Of a DNA stretch of 64,000 nucleotides, positions 39,694 to 48,702 are shown one piece after another. This DNA comes from Streptomyces erythrochromogenes (lineage in GTDB: Bacteria; Actinomycetota; Actinomycetes; Streptomycetales; Streptomycetaceae), in contig NZ_CP108036.1 of the NCBI RefSeq assembly GCF_036170895.1, positions 3,596,001-3,660,000 of the forward strand, given 5' to 3'. The stretch's first letter is position 1. The number at the start of each line of letters is the position of its first letter. The position numbers were made by a program, and so were the translations under genes. The notes beneath the pieces were generated by a model, which worked only from the letters and a program-made list of their open reading frames with translations, did not search any database and was not told the origin of the DNA.

Positions 39694-41454
39694 TCAGGGG
39701 CTGCGCCTGAGATCTCCCTCGGGGTTCCCGGCCGGGGTGTCGCCCGACTTGTAGTGGAGCGTCCCGTCCGTGTTGAGGGTGAACCGCTCGTCGGCGGAGC
39801 CGTTGGAGCAGACCCCGGGGGCCGGGTTGGGTCCGCCCGCGGTGTCCAGGACCAGCGAGCGGTCGGTGGCCGAGGAGAGCTTCCAGTCGCCGCTGCAGTC
39901 GGTGCCGAGGACAGCCAGGACCGACTTGTCCCGGGCGACGACCTCGCCGACCTTGCCGCCCTTGATGGTGATCTCGAACTCCGACGACAGGCCGAGGCGG
40001 GCGGTGGTGACCGTGCCCTTCCACGTGCCGATGAGCTCCTTGGGGACGTCGGTACGGGTCCCGGGCGGGGGCGACGCGGAGCTCGCGCCCGGCGCCGGTG
40101 CCGAGGCGCCCGGGGCGGGCGAGGAGGCCGAGGGCCGCGCGCCGGCGTCGGCCAGGTCCCGCCCGTCGCCGCCCTGCCCGGGCAGCAGGTCCATCCAGAA
40201 CAGTCCGCCGGACAGCACGGCCAGCGCGGCCGCCGCGGCCAGCACGAGGGTGCAGCTGAACCGGCGCCCGGCGGCGCTGACCGTGACCTGGCGCCCGCCG
40301 GTCTCCGTACGCGGATGCGGCAGAGCGGCTCCCGCCGGGGCCCCGCCGGAGGTCTCGGCGGGGCTGCCGTACGGGCCCGCGGCCGGCACGGCGTATGAGA
40401 AGCCCGCGCCCTGGCTCCCGTACGAGGGGTCCGGCGCCCCGAAGCCGCCGCCGGCGGGGGCGTACGAGCCCGCGGTGAAGGGGACCGGGCCCGACGCGGC
40501 CTCCGGTGCGGCAGGGGCCGCGGCCCCTGCCGGAGCCGGTCCGCCCGCCGCAGCGCCCCCGGGGGAATCGGCGTCGAGGTCGAGGAGGGCCACCGCGGCC
40601 CGGCTGGCCTCCTCGACCAGGGGTGCGGGGAGCCAGCCGGGGGCGCCGAGCGCCCCGGCCAGGGCGGCGGCGACCGCCTCGGGGGCGGGCCGGTCGGCGG
40701 CCGTCTTGGCCAGGCAGGCCTCGATCAGGTCGCGCAGGTCCCCGGCCGGGAGCTCGCCGAGCTCGGGCGGTTCGTGCACCACCTTGTAGAGGAGGGTGGC
40801 CGAGTTGTCCCCGCTGAAGGGCGGCCGGCCGGTCGCCGCGAAGGCCAGCACCGCGCCGAGCGAGAACACGTCGGCCGCCCCGGTGATCCCCTTGCCGAGG
40901 ATCTGCTCGGGCGCCATGTAGCCGGGCGAGCCGACGGAGACGCCGGTGGAGGTGAGCGAGGCGGTGCCGTCCGTCGCCCGCGCGATCCCGAAGTCGATGA
41001 GCCGCGGCCCGTCCAGGGTGAGCATCACGTTCGACGGCTTCACGTCCCGGTGGACGAGCCCGAGCCCGTGCACGGCCACCAGGGCGCGTGCCAGCCCCGC
41101 ACCGATCGCCCGCACCGCGAGCTCAGGCAGCGGCCCGTGCGAGGCGAGCGCGCGGTCCAGGGAGGGCCCCGCCACATACCCGGTGGCCACCCACGGGACC
41201 GGGGCCTCCGGGTCCGCGTCCAGCACCGGTGCGGTCCACTCGCCGCCGACCCGCCGGGCCGCCTCGACCTCGCGGCGGAACCGGGCCCGGAACTCCTCGT
41301 CGGAGGCGAAGTGCGGGTGCACGATCTTGACGGCGACGGTCCGGCCGCCCGCGCTGCGGCCCAGGTAGACCCGGCCCATGCCACCCGCGCCGAGCCGGCC
41401 GAGCAACCGGTACGCGCCGATGGTCCGCGGCTCACCGGCTTCCAGCGGATGCAT
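39694..41454 (-). CDS. Membrane Ser/Thr protein kinase (PknB-type)
   Basis: 586 residues. The kinase domain spans about 13-270: glycine loop LGRLGAGGMGRVYLG, Lys43 in VAVK, catalytic LVHRDVKPSNV, LIDFGIARA, and PGYMAPEQ. A Pro/Ala/Gly juxtamembrane stretch follows, then one TM (about 425-448, LVLAAAAALAVLSGG). An extracellular beta-rich sensor-like domain (about 480-586, with GTWKGTV and two Cys) resembles a lipocalin/YceI-like or serine-protease-inhibitor fold only vaguely. I chose ATG 41454, which has GGGGGA upstream and begins just before the kinase domain. Confidence 0.9.
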   Translation of the reverse strand: MHPLEAGEPRTIGAYRLLGRLGAGGMGRVYLGRSAGGRTVAVKIVHPHFASDEEFRARFRREVEAARRVGGEWTAPVLDADPEAPVPWVATGYVAGPSLDRALASHGPLPELAVRAIGAGLARALVAVHGLGLVHRDVKPSNVMLTLDGPRLIDFGIARATDGTASLTSTGVSVGSPGYMAPEQILGKGITGAADVFSLGAVLAFAATGRPPFSGDNSATLLYKVVHEPPELGELPAGDLRDLIEACLAKTAADRPAPEAVAAALAGALGAPGWLPAPLVEEASRAAVALLDLDADSPGGAAAGGPAPAGAAAPAAPEAASGPVPFTAGSYAPAGGGFGAPDPSYGSQGAGFSYAVPAAGPYGSPAETSGGAPAGAALPHPRTETGGRQVTVSAAGRRFSCTLVLAAAAALAVLSGGLFWMDLLPGQGGDGRDLADAGARPSASSPAPGASAPAPGASSASPPPGTRTDVPKELIGTWKGTVTTARLGLSSEFEITIKGGKVGEVVARDKSVLAVLGTDCSGDWKLSSATDRSLVLDTAGGPNPAPGVCSNGSADERFTLNTDGTLHYKSGDTPAGNPEGDLRRSP

Positions 41455-41658
41455 CCCGTCCCCCCAATTCCCCGTGATCCCGGGCGTCTTGTGGCACCCG
41501 GCCGAGCAGCAGCCTAGGGTGCGGGGCTGGGGATGGGTGCGGCCGCCACCCTTTTGCATTTCCCCCTGCCCGCGGAGAAATGCGGAAAGGGCGGGAATTC
41601 CCGGGAAACCGGGCATTCACCTGACGGGCGCTTTGGATCTACCCGGCGGTAAACCCGG

Positions 41659-42531
<873 letters not shown>

Positions 42532-42637
42532 CTAGTCCCCCGGTCTGCGTCAGCCTTGGGGCGGGTCTCAAACGTCCGGGTGACGTGATCTTTCCCTCTG
42601 GTCTCGGCCGCATGGTGCGTGCTAGGCTCGACGCAAG

Positions 42638-42666
42638 TTGCAGTTTGGTTTCCCTTGCAGTACGAG
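42638..42666 (+). promoter_or_regulatory. Probable vegetative promoter of the cold-shock gene
   Basis: TTGCAG (42638-42643) and TACGAG (42661-42666) with a 17-bp spacer, about 85 bp upstream of the csp start. The transcript would then have a leader of about 85-90 nt, which is usual for cold-shock genes, and which is rather AT-rich for this DNA (TTTTGTAGTTTTCAGACTTC). Confidence 0.5.
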
Positions 42667-42759
42667 GCCTGCGGAGAATGTGACCCGCAGGCTTTTGTAG
42701 TTTTCAGACTTCTTAGCAGGTTCTGGAGCAGGGCGACCCTTTGGCCCATAGGAGGGCTC

Positions 42760-42963
42760 ATGGCTACCGGAACCGTGAAGTGGTTCAACGCTGAAAAGGG
42801 CTTCGGCTTCATCGCCCAGGACGGCGGCGGCCCGGATGTCTTCGTCCACTACTCCGCGATCAACGCCTCTGGCTTCCGCTCCCTCGAGGAGAACCAGACG
42901 GTGAACTTCGACGTCACGCAGGGTCCGAAGGGCCCGCAGGCGGAGAACGTCACCCCGGCCTAG
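42760..42963 (+). CDS. Cold-shock protein (CspA family)
   Basis: A 67-residue single OB-fold RNA chaperone. RNP1 is KGFGFIAQ and RNP2 is VFVHYSAI. It begins [17 protein letters not shown], and an excellent GGAGG lies 6 bases upstream of the ATG. It binds single-stranded nucleic acid and prevents mRNA secondary structure. A strong terminator follows. Confidence 0.97.
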   Translation: MATGTVKWFNAEKGFGFIAQDGGGPDVFVHYSAINASGFRSLEENQTVNFDVTQGPKGPQAENVTPA

Positions 42964-43007
42964 TCGCCTGGGCCAACCTCAATCGCGGGTTGGAAAAGCA
43001 GTACCCA

Positions 43008-43050
43008 AGGAGCCCTGTCACCTCTGCGCGAGCAGAGCGGCAGGGCTCCT
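43008..43050. terminator. Intrinsic terminator after csp
   Basis: AGGAGCCCTG pairs with CAGGGCTCCT, with an inner CTCTGC-GCGA-GCAGAG hairpin, followed by a pyrimidine stretch GCCTTTCCCC. It ends csp transcription. Confidence 0.8.
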
Positions 43051-43083
43051 GCCTTTCCCCTCCCGGGTGGAGGGGGGACGGAT

Positions 43084-43185
43084 ACGCCCTGGGGCCCGCA
43101 CCGTGTGCACGGTGCGGGCCCCAGGGCGTTGGTCGTTGGCCGTTGCTACGGCCGGAGCGACCGGGCCCGGGCCTTACGGGCCCGG
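43084..43185. terminator. Two further hairpins between csp and the convergent transglycosylase gene
   Basis: 43084-43105 pairs perfectly with 43108-43129, a 22-bp stem with a two-base loop. 43158-43185 contains CCGGGCCCG / CGGGCCCGG arms. The second lies directly after the stop of the minus-strand transglycosylase gene. Together they form a bidirectional barrier. Confidence 0.75.
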
Positions 43186-43192
43186 GCCGGGG

Positions 43193-44848
43193 TCACTTCG
43201 CGGTGGCCGCGGGCGGCGCGGTGATCTCGATGTCGAGGATCAGGGTCACGTCGTCCGGGGTCACCAGGCGGAGCTGGTAGGTGCCCGGAGCGAGGTCCGC
43301 GTCCGTGAAGAGCTCCGGCAGGACGATCCGGCCGTCGGCCGCGGTCGCCGCCAGCGTGAGGCTGAAGACCTTCTTGCCGGTCTCGTCCTTGAAGTACGGG
43401 CCCTTCGCGGTCGCCGGGTCGGCCGGCACCCACTTCCCGTCCTTCTCCTGGCCCAGGCCGGCGACGACACCGGACACGGCGACCGCCTTGCCCTTGGCCG
43501 TGGCCCGGACCTCCACGCCCTTGATGCCCGTACCGGCGACCGCCACGATCGGCTTCGAGCCGTCCGGGCGGGCGAGCAGGTCGGCGGCGGGCGCCGTGAC
43601 CTTGCCCGCGAAGTTCACGCTGAGGCGGCTCGTGGTGTCGTAGGCCGAGGCCCGCAGGGTGAAGGTGCCCGCCGCGGCCCCGGCCTTCAGGCCGGGCGCG
43701 GCGGCGATGCCGTCGGAGCCCGTCTTGACCACCAGGGACTTCGCCGTCCCGAAGAGGGTGCCCGGGGTACCGGTGGCATCCTCCTCGACCGCGAAGATCA
43801 CTTCCTTGTTCGCGGCGGGCTTGCCGTCGCTGAGGAGCAGCTTGACCCGCGGAACCACGGTGAAGGCCGCGCCCGCCTCGGCGGTGAGGCCCGGACCGTC
43901 GAGCACCGTCAGGTCCTGCAGGTGCGGGGCCGGCTTCTCCGGGGTCGGAGTCGGGGTCGGGGTGGGGGTCGGCTTGGGGGTGGGCGTCGGCGTCGGCTTG
44001 GGGGCCGGCGTCGGCGTGACCGAGCTCTCCGGGCGGGGCGTGGGCAGGGTGCCCGGCTGCGCCGGCGGGTAGTTCCCGACGGGCGGGTTGGCCACCTCGG
44101 TCGCACCCTGCTGGTACTGCTTCATGTAGCCGAGCACGGTGTTCACGTACTCGCGGGAGTTGTTGTAGCTGAGGATGGCCTTGTCGAGCTCGGCGGCCAC
44201 GGACAGGTTCCGGTCGCCCGCGCACAGGTAGAGGCCGGCGCCCAGAGCGGCGTCGTAGATGTTGTTCGGGTCCCGCTTGGCGTCGCCGTTGCCGTCGGCG
44301 CCCCAGGTGGCCCAGGTCGAGGGGATGAACTGCATCGGGCCGACGGCGCGGTCGTAGACCACGTCCGCGTCGAACTCGCCCCGGTCGGTGTCGCGGATCT
44401 CGGCGAAGCCGTTGCCGTCGAGGCGCGGGCCGCGGATCGGCTTCTCGGTGTAGCCGTCGGCCTTGAGGCCGTAGCCGGAGGCGTGGACGGACTCGACCCG
44501 GCCGATGCCCGCGAGCAGCTGCCAGGGCAGCTTGCAGTTGGGGAGCGCCGCCGCGACGGCGACCTCGGCGCGGTGGTAGGCGTCGAGGGCGGTCGCGGGT
44601 ATGCCGCTGGTGCCCTCCTGCGCGCCCGTCCCCGCGGCGGGCGGCGGATCGGCGACGATGTCCGGCAGGTCCAGCCGGGCGTCACCGCGATCGGTGGCCT
44701 GCGGACTGTCCGGGGTCGGTTCGGACTCTCCCGCGTCCGCGGTCGACGGAGTGGACACGACCGCGGCAGTGGTCAGGCTGGCCGCGAGCGCGGCCGTGCA
44801 CAGGACCTTGCGCGAGGTGTTGACGATGTGGCGGTGAAGCGGCTTCAC
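43193..44848 (-). CDS. Secreted lytic murein transglycosylase with Pro-Thr linker and Ig-like domains
   Basis: 551 residues. Signal peptide about 1-39 (VLCTAALAASLTTAAVVSTP, cleavage near ADAG). The SLT/MltB-like lysozyme-fold domain (about 85-245) has catalytic Glu119 in LLAGIGRVES and AVGPMQFIPSTWATWG. A linker of repeated Pro-Thr (about 265-305) follows. The C-terminal 240 residues are beta-rich, Ig-like (two units), probably wall-binding. It cleaves glycan strands to 1,6-anhydro-MurNAc ends. The upstream leader is long (see next entry). Confidence 0.9.
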   Translation of the reverse strand: MKPLHRHIVNTSRKVLCTAALAASLTTAAVVSTPSTADAGESEPTPDSPQATDRGDARLDLPDIVADPPPAAGTGAQEGTSGIPATALDAYHRAEVAVAAALPNCKLPWQLLAGIGRVESVHASGYGLKADGYTEKPIRGPRLDGNGFAEIRDTDRGEFDADVVYDRAVGPMQFIPSTWATWGADGNGDAKRDPNNIYDAALGAGLYLCAGDRNLSVAAELDKAILSYNNSREYVNTVLGYMKQYQQGATEVANPPVGNYPPAQPGTLPTPRPESSVTPTPAPKPTPTPTPKPTPTPTPTPTPEKPAPHLQDLTVLDGPGLTAEAGAAFTVVPRVKLLLSDGKPAANKEVIFAVEEDATGTPGTLFGTAKSLVVKTGSDGIAAAPGLKAGAAAGTFTLRASAYDTTSRLSVNFAGKVTAPAADLLARPDGSKPIVAVAGTGIKGVEVRATAKGKAVAVSGVVAGLGQEKDGKWVPADPATAKGPYFKDETGKKVFSLTLAATAADGRIVLPELFTDADLAPGTYQLRLVTPDDVTLILDIEITAPPAATAK

Positions 44849-45285
44849 AGTGCGGCAATCCCCCCAAGGAGCCGTTCAAGGGTATGCGGCCGGTCTGGCC
44901 GTGAATATCCACTGTCTATCAGGTATTCCGACCCGACTCGCCGTCCGCCCGGCAGATGTGACGCACCATTCGTCTCGCCTTCACCGGGTCTGGCGACAGA
45001 ACGGACAACGATCTCAACTCTCCGCCCGAAATGGCCCGATGACAACCTGTTTCCAGCCGGATCCCGCCTGTTCGAAGCCACCGAACAGATCTACGCCCGC
45101 GTCGCTGCCGACCCATCCGGCCGCCACCGCCCACAGGACCCCGCGTGCTCCACGGACTCCACACACCCCGCACACGGCGATGTGACCCGGATCACTCAGA
45201 AAGAATCCCGGGGACCGATACATTCCGCGGCGCCCGGCGGTCCTCCTTCCGTACCCACCACCCCGGACAGAAGAGGAACGACCCC
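44849..45285. other. 437-bp divergent intergenic region
   Basis: Lies between the transglycosylase (minus) and the RibD/DHFR-like gene (plus). AT-richer parts occur near 44905-44930 (GTGAATATCCACTGTCTATC), likely the transglycosylase promoter zone, and near 45185-45230 for the other gene. I see no riboswitch core, no tRNA and no credible ORF. Confidence 0.5.
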
Positions 45286-45882
45286 ATGCGCATCGTCATC
45301 ACGGAATTCATCAGCCTCGACGGCGTCGTGCAGGCCCCGGGCGGCCAGGGCGAGGACAACGACGGCGGCTTCGCCCACGGCGGCTGGACCCAGCCCTTCT
45401 TCGACCCGGAGGTCGTCGGCGGCTCCTTCACCGAGGCCCTGGAGAAGGCCGACGCGCTGCTGTACGGGCGCCGCACCTGGCAGAACATGGCCGCCGCGTG
45501 GCCCGAGCGGGCCGGCGACCCCTTCGCCGACCGGATGAACGCCCTCCCGAAGTACGTCGTGTCCGACACCCTCGGCGACGACGAACTGACCTGGAACAAC
45601 ACCACGCGCATCGACGGCGGCAAGGCCGTCGCCCGCATCCGCGAGCTGCGCGACGGCGACGGCGGCGACCTGGTCGTCATGGGCAGCCCCACCCTCGCGC
45701 GCACGCTGCTGAGCGAGGGCCTCGTCGACGAACTCCGGCTCATGATCATGCCGGTACTGCTGGGGGGCGGGAAGTCGATCTTCCCGCAGGACGGCGGCCT
45801 GCACACCCTCGAACTGGTCTCCACGGCCATCAGCCCCGCGGGCGTGCACGTGTGCACCTACCGCCCGACCGCCAAGGCCTGA
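45286..45882 (+). CDS. RibD C-terminal/dihydrofolate-reductase-like protein
   Basis: 198 residues of the YwjB/YyaP-like DHFR-fold family, predicted NADPH-dependent reductases of unassigned substrate. It starts MRIVITEFISLDGVVQAPGG. Other features are ADALLYGRRTWQNMA, a Rossmann-like DLVVMGSPTLARTLL and the end ELRLMIMPVLLGGGKSIFP, all typical. It lies alone, with its own terminator. Confidence 0.9.
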   Translation: MRIVITEFISLDGVVQAPGGQGEDNDGGFAHGGWTQPFFDPEVVGGSFTEALEKADALLYGRRTWQNMAAAWPERAGDPFADRMNALPKYVVSDTLGDDELTWNNTTRIDGGKAVARIRELRDGDGGDLVVMGSPTLARTLLSEGLVDELRLMIMPVLLGGGKSIFPQDGGLHTLELVSTAISPAGVHVCTYRPTAKA

Positions 45883-45887
45883 CCGGA

Positions 45888-45913
45888 GCTCCCCGGGGCC
45901 GGCCCCGGGGAGC
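45888..45913. terminator. Perfect 26-bp palindrome between convergent genes
   Basis: GCTCCCCGGGGCC followed directly by its reverse complement, between the stops of the RibD-like gene (45882) and the convergent hypothetical gene (45916). Very likely a bidirectional terminator. Confidence 0.75.
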
Positions 45914-45915
45914 GT

Positions 45916-46314
45916 TCACGCCACCGGAGGAGGAGCGTCGACGGGGCCGGGGACCGTCCGCACCCTGTACGTCAACTCGTACTGGGCTCCCGCCTCGTCG
46001 AAGGCCGCGACGTGGAAGTCCGTGGCGGGGAAACCCGTGCCCACGAGGTCCTCGCTCAGCACCACCGTGCCGATGACGTCCTCCACGCTGCCGTCCACAT
46101 TGGGTCTGACCACCACCTCCACCGTCGCGGGGCCCGGCAGCGGCCGGGCCACATCGAGGGTCCAGGTCTCGCCGGTCCCCATGTCCCGCCGCGCGACCTG
46201 CTCGCCGTCCCACCGGAGGGTGACCACGTCCAGCTCCGGCCTCGTGGGGTCGTTGTGGTTCGAGCGCGGTGACTGGCAATGGGTCCAGTTGAGGATCCCC
46301 TCGTAGGACGCCAT
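45916..46314 (-). CDS. Hypothetical 132-residue protein
   Basis: Starts MASYEGILNWTHCQSPRSNH at ATG 46314 with GGAGGT upstream. It alternates hydrophobic and polar residues, as in a beta-sandwich (VVTLRWDGEQVARRD; WTLDVARPLPGPATVEVVV; YELTYRVRTVPGP). No signal peptide or TM helix. Codon use is normal. I do not recognise a family. Confidence 0.65.
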   Translation of the reverse strand: MASYEGILNWTHCQSPRSNHNDPTRPELDVVTLRWDGEQVARRDMGTGETWTLDVARPLPGPATVEVVVRPNVDGSVEDVIGTVVLSEDLVGTGFPATDFHVAAFDEAGAQYELTYRVRTVPGPVDAPPPVA

Positions 46315-46415
46315 CGGCGCGTACCTCCGTGATGCGGTCCTGTCGGGTCGCTCCCACCGTTCCCCGCGGGCCTGCCGCTCACCACAAGGCGGACGACCAT
46401 CCGGCGGGGCCGCCG

Positions 46416-46997
46416 TCAGAACACGGCGGTGCCGATCCCGACCAGGATCCCGGCCACCGCCGCCAGTACGACGGCGGCGAACAGCCCGACCAGGGACACG
46501 AGGAAATAGCCGTCGCCGCTCTCCACCGTGCCGCTGCGCGCGCAGGCGAACAGCCAGGCCGCGAGCGCCAGGAACGGCACGAGCAGCAGGCCGGCCGCCG
46601 TGCCGAAGTTGAACACGGCCGTCCCCGACAGCTCATAGGCCCGGCCCCTCGCCGTCCGCACCTCCACCTCGGTGCCCCGCCGGTACTCGTCGGCGGCCGT
46701 GTCCAGCACGATCTCGCGCGCCGCCTCTCCCGGCCGCCGGGGGGTGTACCAGCCCGTGCAGTCGGTACCGGTCGTGTAGCCCTCGGCGTCGGCGGCCTCG
46801 TAGCAGCGGTGGACCGAGACGACCCCGTCGACGGGCCCGAAGCCGAGCACCGCCCCCATCTGCGGCCCGGGCAGCACCCACATCAACCACCCGGCCACCC
46901 CGAGCGCCACGACCACCCCGACCCCGGCCAGCCCCCGCCCCAACCCCCGCACAGCAGCACGCACGACGCCCCCTCTCCCGTGCAGGCCGATACCCAC
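46416..46997 (-). CDS. Hypothetical membrane protein with extracytoplasmic loop
   Basis: 193 residues. One N-terminal TM (about 22-45, LAGVGVVVALGVAGWLMWVL), then a soluble loop with two cysteines (RCYEAADAEG and GTDCTGWYTP), which may form a disulfide. Two TM helices follow near the C terminus (AAGLLLVPFLALAAWLFA; LVGLFAAVVLAAVAGILVG). The layout resembles DUF3592-type proteins. Function unknown. Beyond its start the 1.4-kb repeat region begins. Confidence 0.65.
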   Translation of the reverse strand: MGIGLHGRGGVVRAAVRGLGRGLAGVGVVVALGVAGWLMWVLPGPQMGAVLGFGPVDGVVSVHRCYEAADAEGYTTGTDCTGWYTPRRPGEAAREIVLDTAADEYRRGTEVEVRTARGRAYELSGTAVFNFGTAAGLLLVPFLALAAWLFACARSGTVESGDGYFLVSLVGLFAAVVLAAVAGILVGIGTAVF

Positions 46998-47068
46998 GAG
47001 GAGCGGGGCATAACGCGAGGGGGGTGGGGTGGCGTGTGGGGGTGTGGGTTGGGGCGGGGTGTGGGGGG

Positions 47069-47148
47069 CGGAGTTTCGGCGGGGCGGAGTTTCGGCGGGG
47101 CGGAGTTTCGGCGGGGCGGAGTTTCGGCGGGGCGGAGTTTCGGCGGGG
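47069..47148. repeat. 16-bp unit repeated five times exactly
   Basis: Unit CGGAGTTTCGGCGGGG, five identical copies from 47069 to 47148, directly outside the left arm of the inverted repeat. The right arm ends in a single related copy (CCGCCCCGCCGAAAC, 48167-48181). The array therefore arose by expansion of the arm end. Confidence 0.95.
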
Positions 47149-47387
47149 CGGCATCAGAGCTGTCTTGGGGGTTTCCCGTCAGTCCCATCGTCTCTCCGGT
47201 TCGTGCCGGCCCCTCAAGGGCGCTCCTTCGTCGCGTCGCTTCGCGATGTCGCTGCGCTCCACCCTTGACCGCCCGTCCCGCCCCGGAAATACGAGGACAG
47301 CCGGGAACCCCCCAAAGGAACGGGCCGGTCTCAGATTTCAGGGACGGGGCGTCGGAGAGGCCCGGGCGGGGGCCCGGAGCGCCCCAA

Positions 47388-47560
47388 ATCGCTACGCGCT
47401 CCTGTCGTGAAGCGTCTGCGAGCCGTCAGGGGCTGGACATAAGCCGCCATCGATCGCTACGCGCTCCTCGATCACGCGACTGCAGACCGTCTGGGGCTGG
47501 TAATAGGCCGCAGAGGCCCGATTCGCTCCTCATGGAGGGCGCCCGAAGGCGGTTGGGGGA
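47388..47560 (+). repeat. Left-arm modules of about 65 bp (2 full, 1 partial)
   Basis: Modules begin ATCGCTACGCGCTCCTGTCG or close variants at 47388 and 47453, with a degenerate start at 47521. Each contains a GCGTCTGCGAGCCGTC-like middle and ends GGCTGGACATAAGCCGCC or similar. Spacing is 65 and 68 bp. Confidence 0.8.
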
Positions 47561-47749
47561 GGAAAAGCGTCAGATGACGGCTGAGGCGATGCCAATCCAG
47601 GTGTAGGTGGGTGGAGGCCTCGGAGAGCCATCATCTTGCCCCAATTGCCCCTGTTTGGGCGGGCGGCTGGGATGCCACCTCGCCCTTGATGGGGGTTGGC
47701 ATCGGCTCAGCCGATGGATCGCCCGCCCGCCCCCGAAACCGCCTCGCCC

Positions 47750-47925
47750 AGCCCCGAACAAGGGCCGGACGCGGTCTCGGAGAAGCGCGTAGCGATCGAG
47801 GGCGGCCTATGTCCGGCCCTTGACGGCTCGCAGACGCCTTCCGACAGGAGCGCGTAGCGATCTGAGGCGGCCTATGTCCAGCCCAAGAGGCCTGCGGACG
47901 CCATCCGACAGGAGCGCGTAGCGAT
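47750..47925 (-). repeat. Right-arm modules of about 65 bp (2 full, 1 partial)
   Basis: On the minus strand, modules start at 47925, 47861 and 47796 (64 and 65 bp apart). They share ATCGCTACGCGCTCCTGTCG and GGCTGGACATAGGCCGCC with the left-arm modules. The last one degenerates after its first 12 or so bases. The conserved head and tail with variable middle suggest a structured element. Confidence 0.8.
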
Positions 47926-48440
47926 TTGGGGCGCTCCCCCAACCGCCCCGCCCATCACTGATGTGCCCGTCCCTGAAAAGGAAGGCCCGGCCCGTTCCTT
48001 TGGGGGCTTCCCGGCAGTCTTTCGGATTTCCGGGGCGGGACGGGCGGTCAAGGGTGGAGCGCAGCGACATCGCGAAGCGACGCGACCGAAGGGAGCGCCC
48101 TTGAGGGGCCGGCACGAACCGGAGAGACGATGGGACTGACGGGAAACCCCCAGCACATCCCTGATCCCGCCCCGCCGAAACACCGCCGCCCCACCCCCAC
48201 CCCGCGCGCCTCCCACCCCACCCCCACCGGCTTCCGCCGCGCCCCGACCCCGCCCCGACTCCACCGCGCCGCCGCACCCCGTCGCGCCCCGACCCCGCCG
48301 CGGCACCCGCGTTGCCCGCGGTGTCAAGCCCCGAATTGCAGTGGCGTGACGGGGCGGGGGCGGCGGGGCGCAATGGTCGTACGAGGTTCGGCTCCGCAGG
48401 CCGGCCGCCACCGCTCCCCCGCAGCGCCAAGGAGTACGTC

Positions 48441-48638
48441 ATGACCAGCATCCACCGTCTCGCCCTGCTCAAGGCCGCCATCGCCGTGGGAGCCCTGCGT
48501 GTGGCGCCCGGCGCGATCGGAGACTCCGTGGAGCGCGCCGCCACCGGCACGCTCACCCCCATGCGGCCCGATTCCCGGGGCGGGCCCGGGCGCCCCGGGC
48601 GGGCGGCGCTGCGCAGCCGCTGGTCCGACGTCGCCTGA
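48441..48638 (+). CDS. Small 65-residue protein, unknown function
   Basis: ATG 48441 is preceded by AAGGAG at 6 bases spacing. Codons follow the strong G/C third-position bias. Sequence begins MTSIHRLALLKAAIAVGALR (amphipathic or weakly hydrophobic helix) and ends in an Arg/Gly/Pro-rich tail with RSRWSDVA. No TM prediction is certain. A very strong terminator follows, which supports real transcription. Confidence 0.6.
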   Translation: MTSIHRLALLKAAIAVGALRVAPGAIGDSVERAATGTLTPMRPDSRGGPGRPGRAALRSRWSDVA

Positions 48639-48644
48639 GGTGGC

Positions 48645-48696
48645 GGCGGGGCTGCCCGGGGAGCACCGTTGCCGGTGCTCCCCGGGCAGCCCCGCC
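48645..48696. terminator. 24-bp-stem terminator
   Basis: 48645-48668 pairs perfectly with 48673-48696 around a TTGC loop. It lies between the small ORF and the convergent MFS gene and can serve both. Confidence 0.85.
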
Positions 48697-48702
48697 GGCG
48701 TG

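Larger units (their letters stand above)
47137..48181. repeat. Large imperfect inverted repeat (arms about 385 bp)
   Basis: Left arm about 47137-47520, right arm about 47797-48181, in opposite orientation. The outer part, about 47165-47289 against its counterpart ending near 48155, is nearly identical (two small indels in the first 125 bp). Inner parts diverge but keep order: CCCAAAGGAACGGGCCGG, then CGCCCCAAATCGCTACGCGC. The centre is about 275 bp. No transposase is encoded and no target-site duplication was noticed. Confidence 0.85.
46998..48440. other. 1.44-kb gene-free region filled by a repeat element
   Basis: Several open frames cross this stretch, but they read through repeats, change product between copies and lack ribosome-binding sites, so I call none. 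It contains the 16-bp tandem array, a large inverted repeat and a centre (about 47550-47760) with smaller dyads such as GATGCCAA / TTGGCATC. 48180-48440 is a C-rich stretch without features before the small ORF. Confidence 0.7.

Noticed and set aside
47024..47410. Coding frame across the 16-bp tandem repeat (product rich in FGGAEFRRG)
   Set aside because: The frame simply translates the repeat, lacks a ribosome-binding site and crosses into the inverted-repeat arm.
47388..47925. CRISPR array or DGR template made by the 65-bp modules
   Set aside because: Modules lie in opposite orientations in two arms, their middle parts are related rather than unique, and no cas or reverse transcriptase gene is near.
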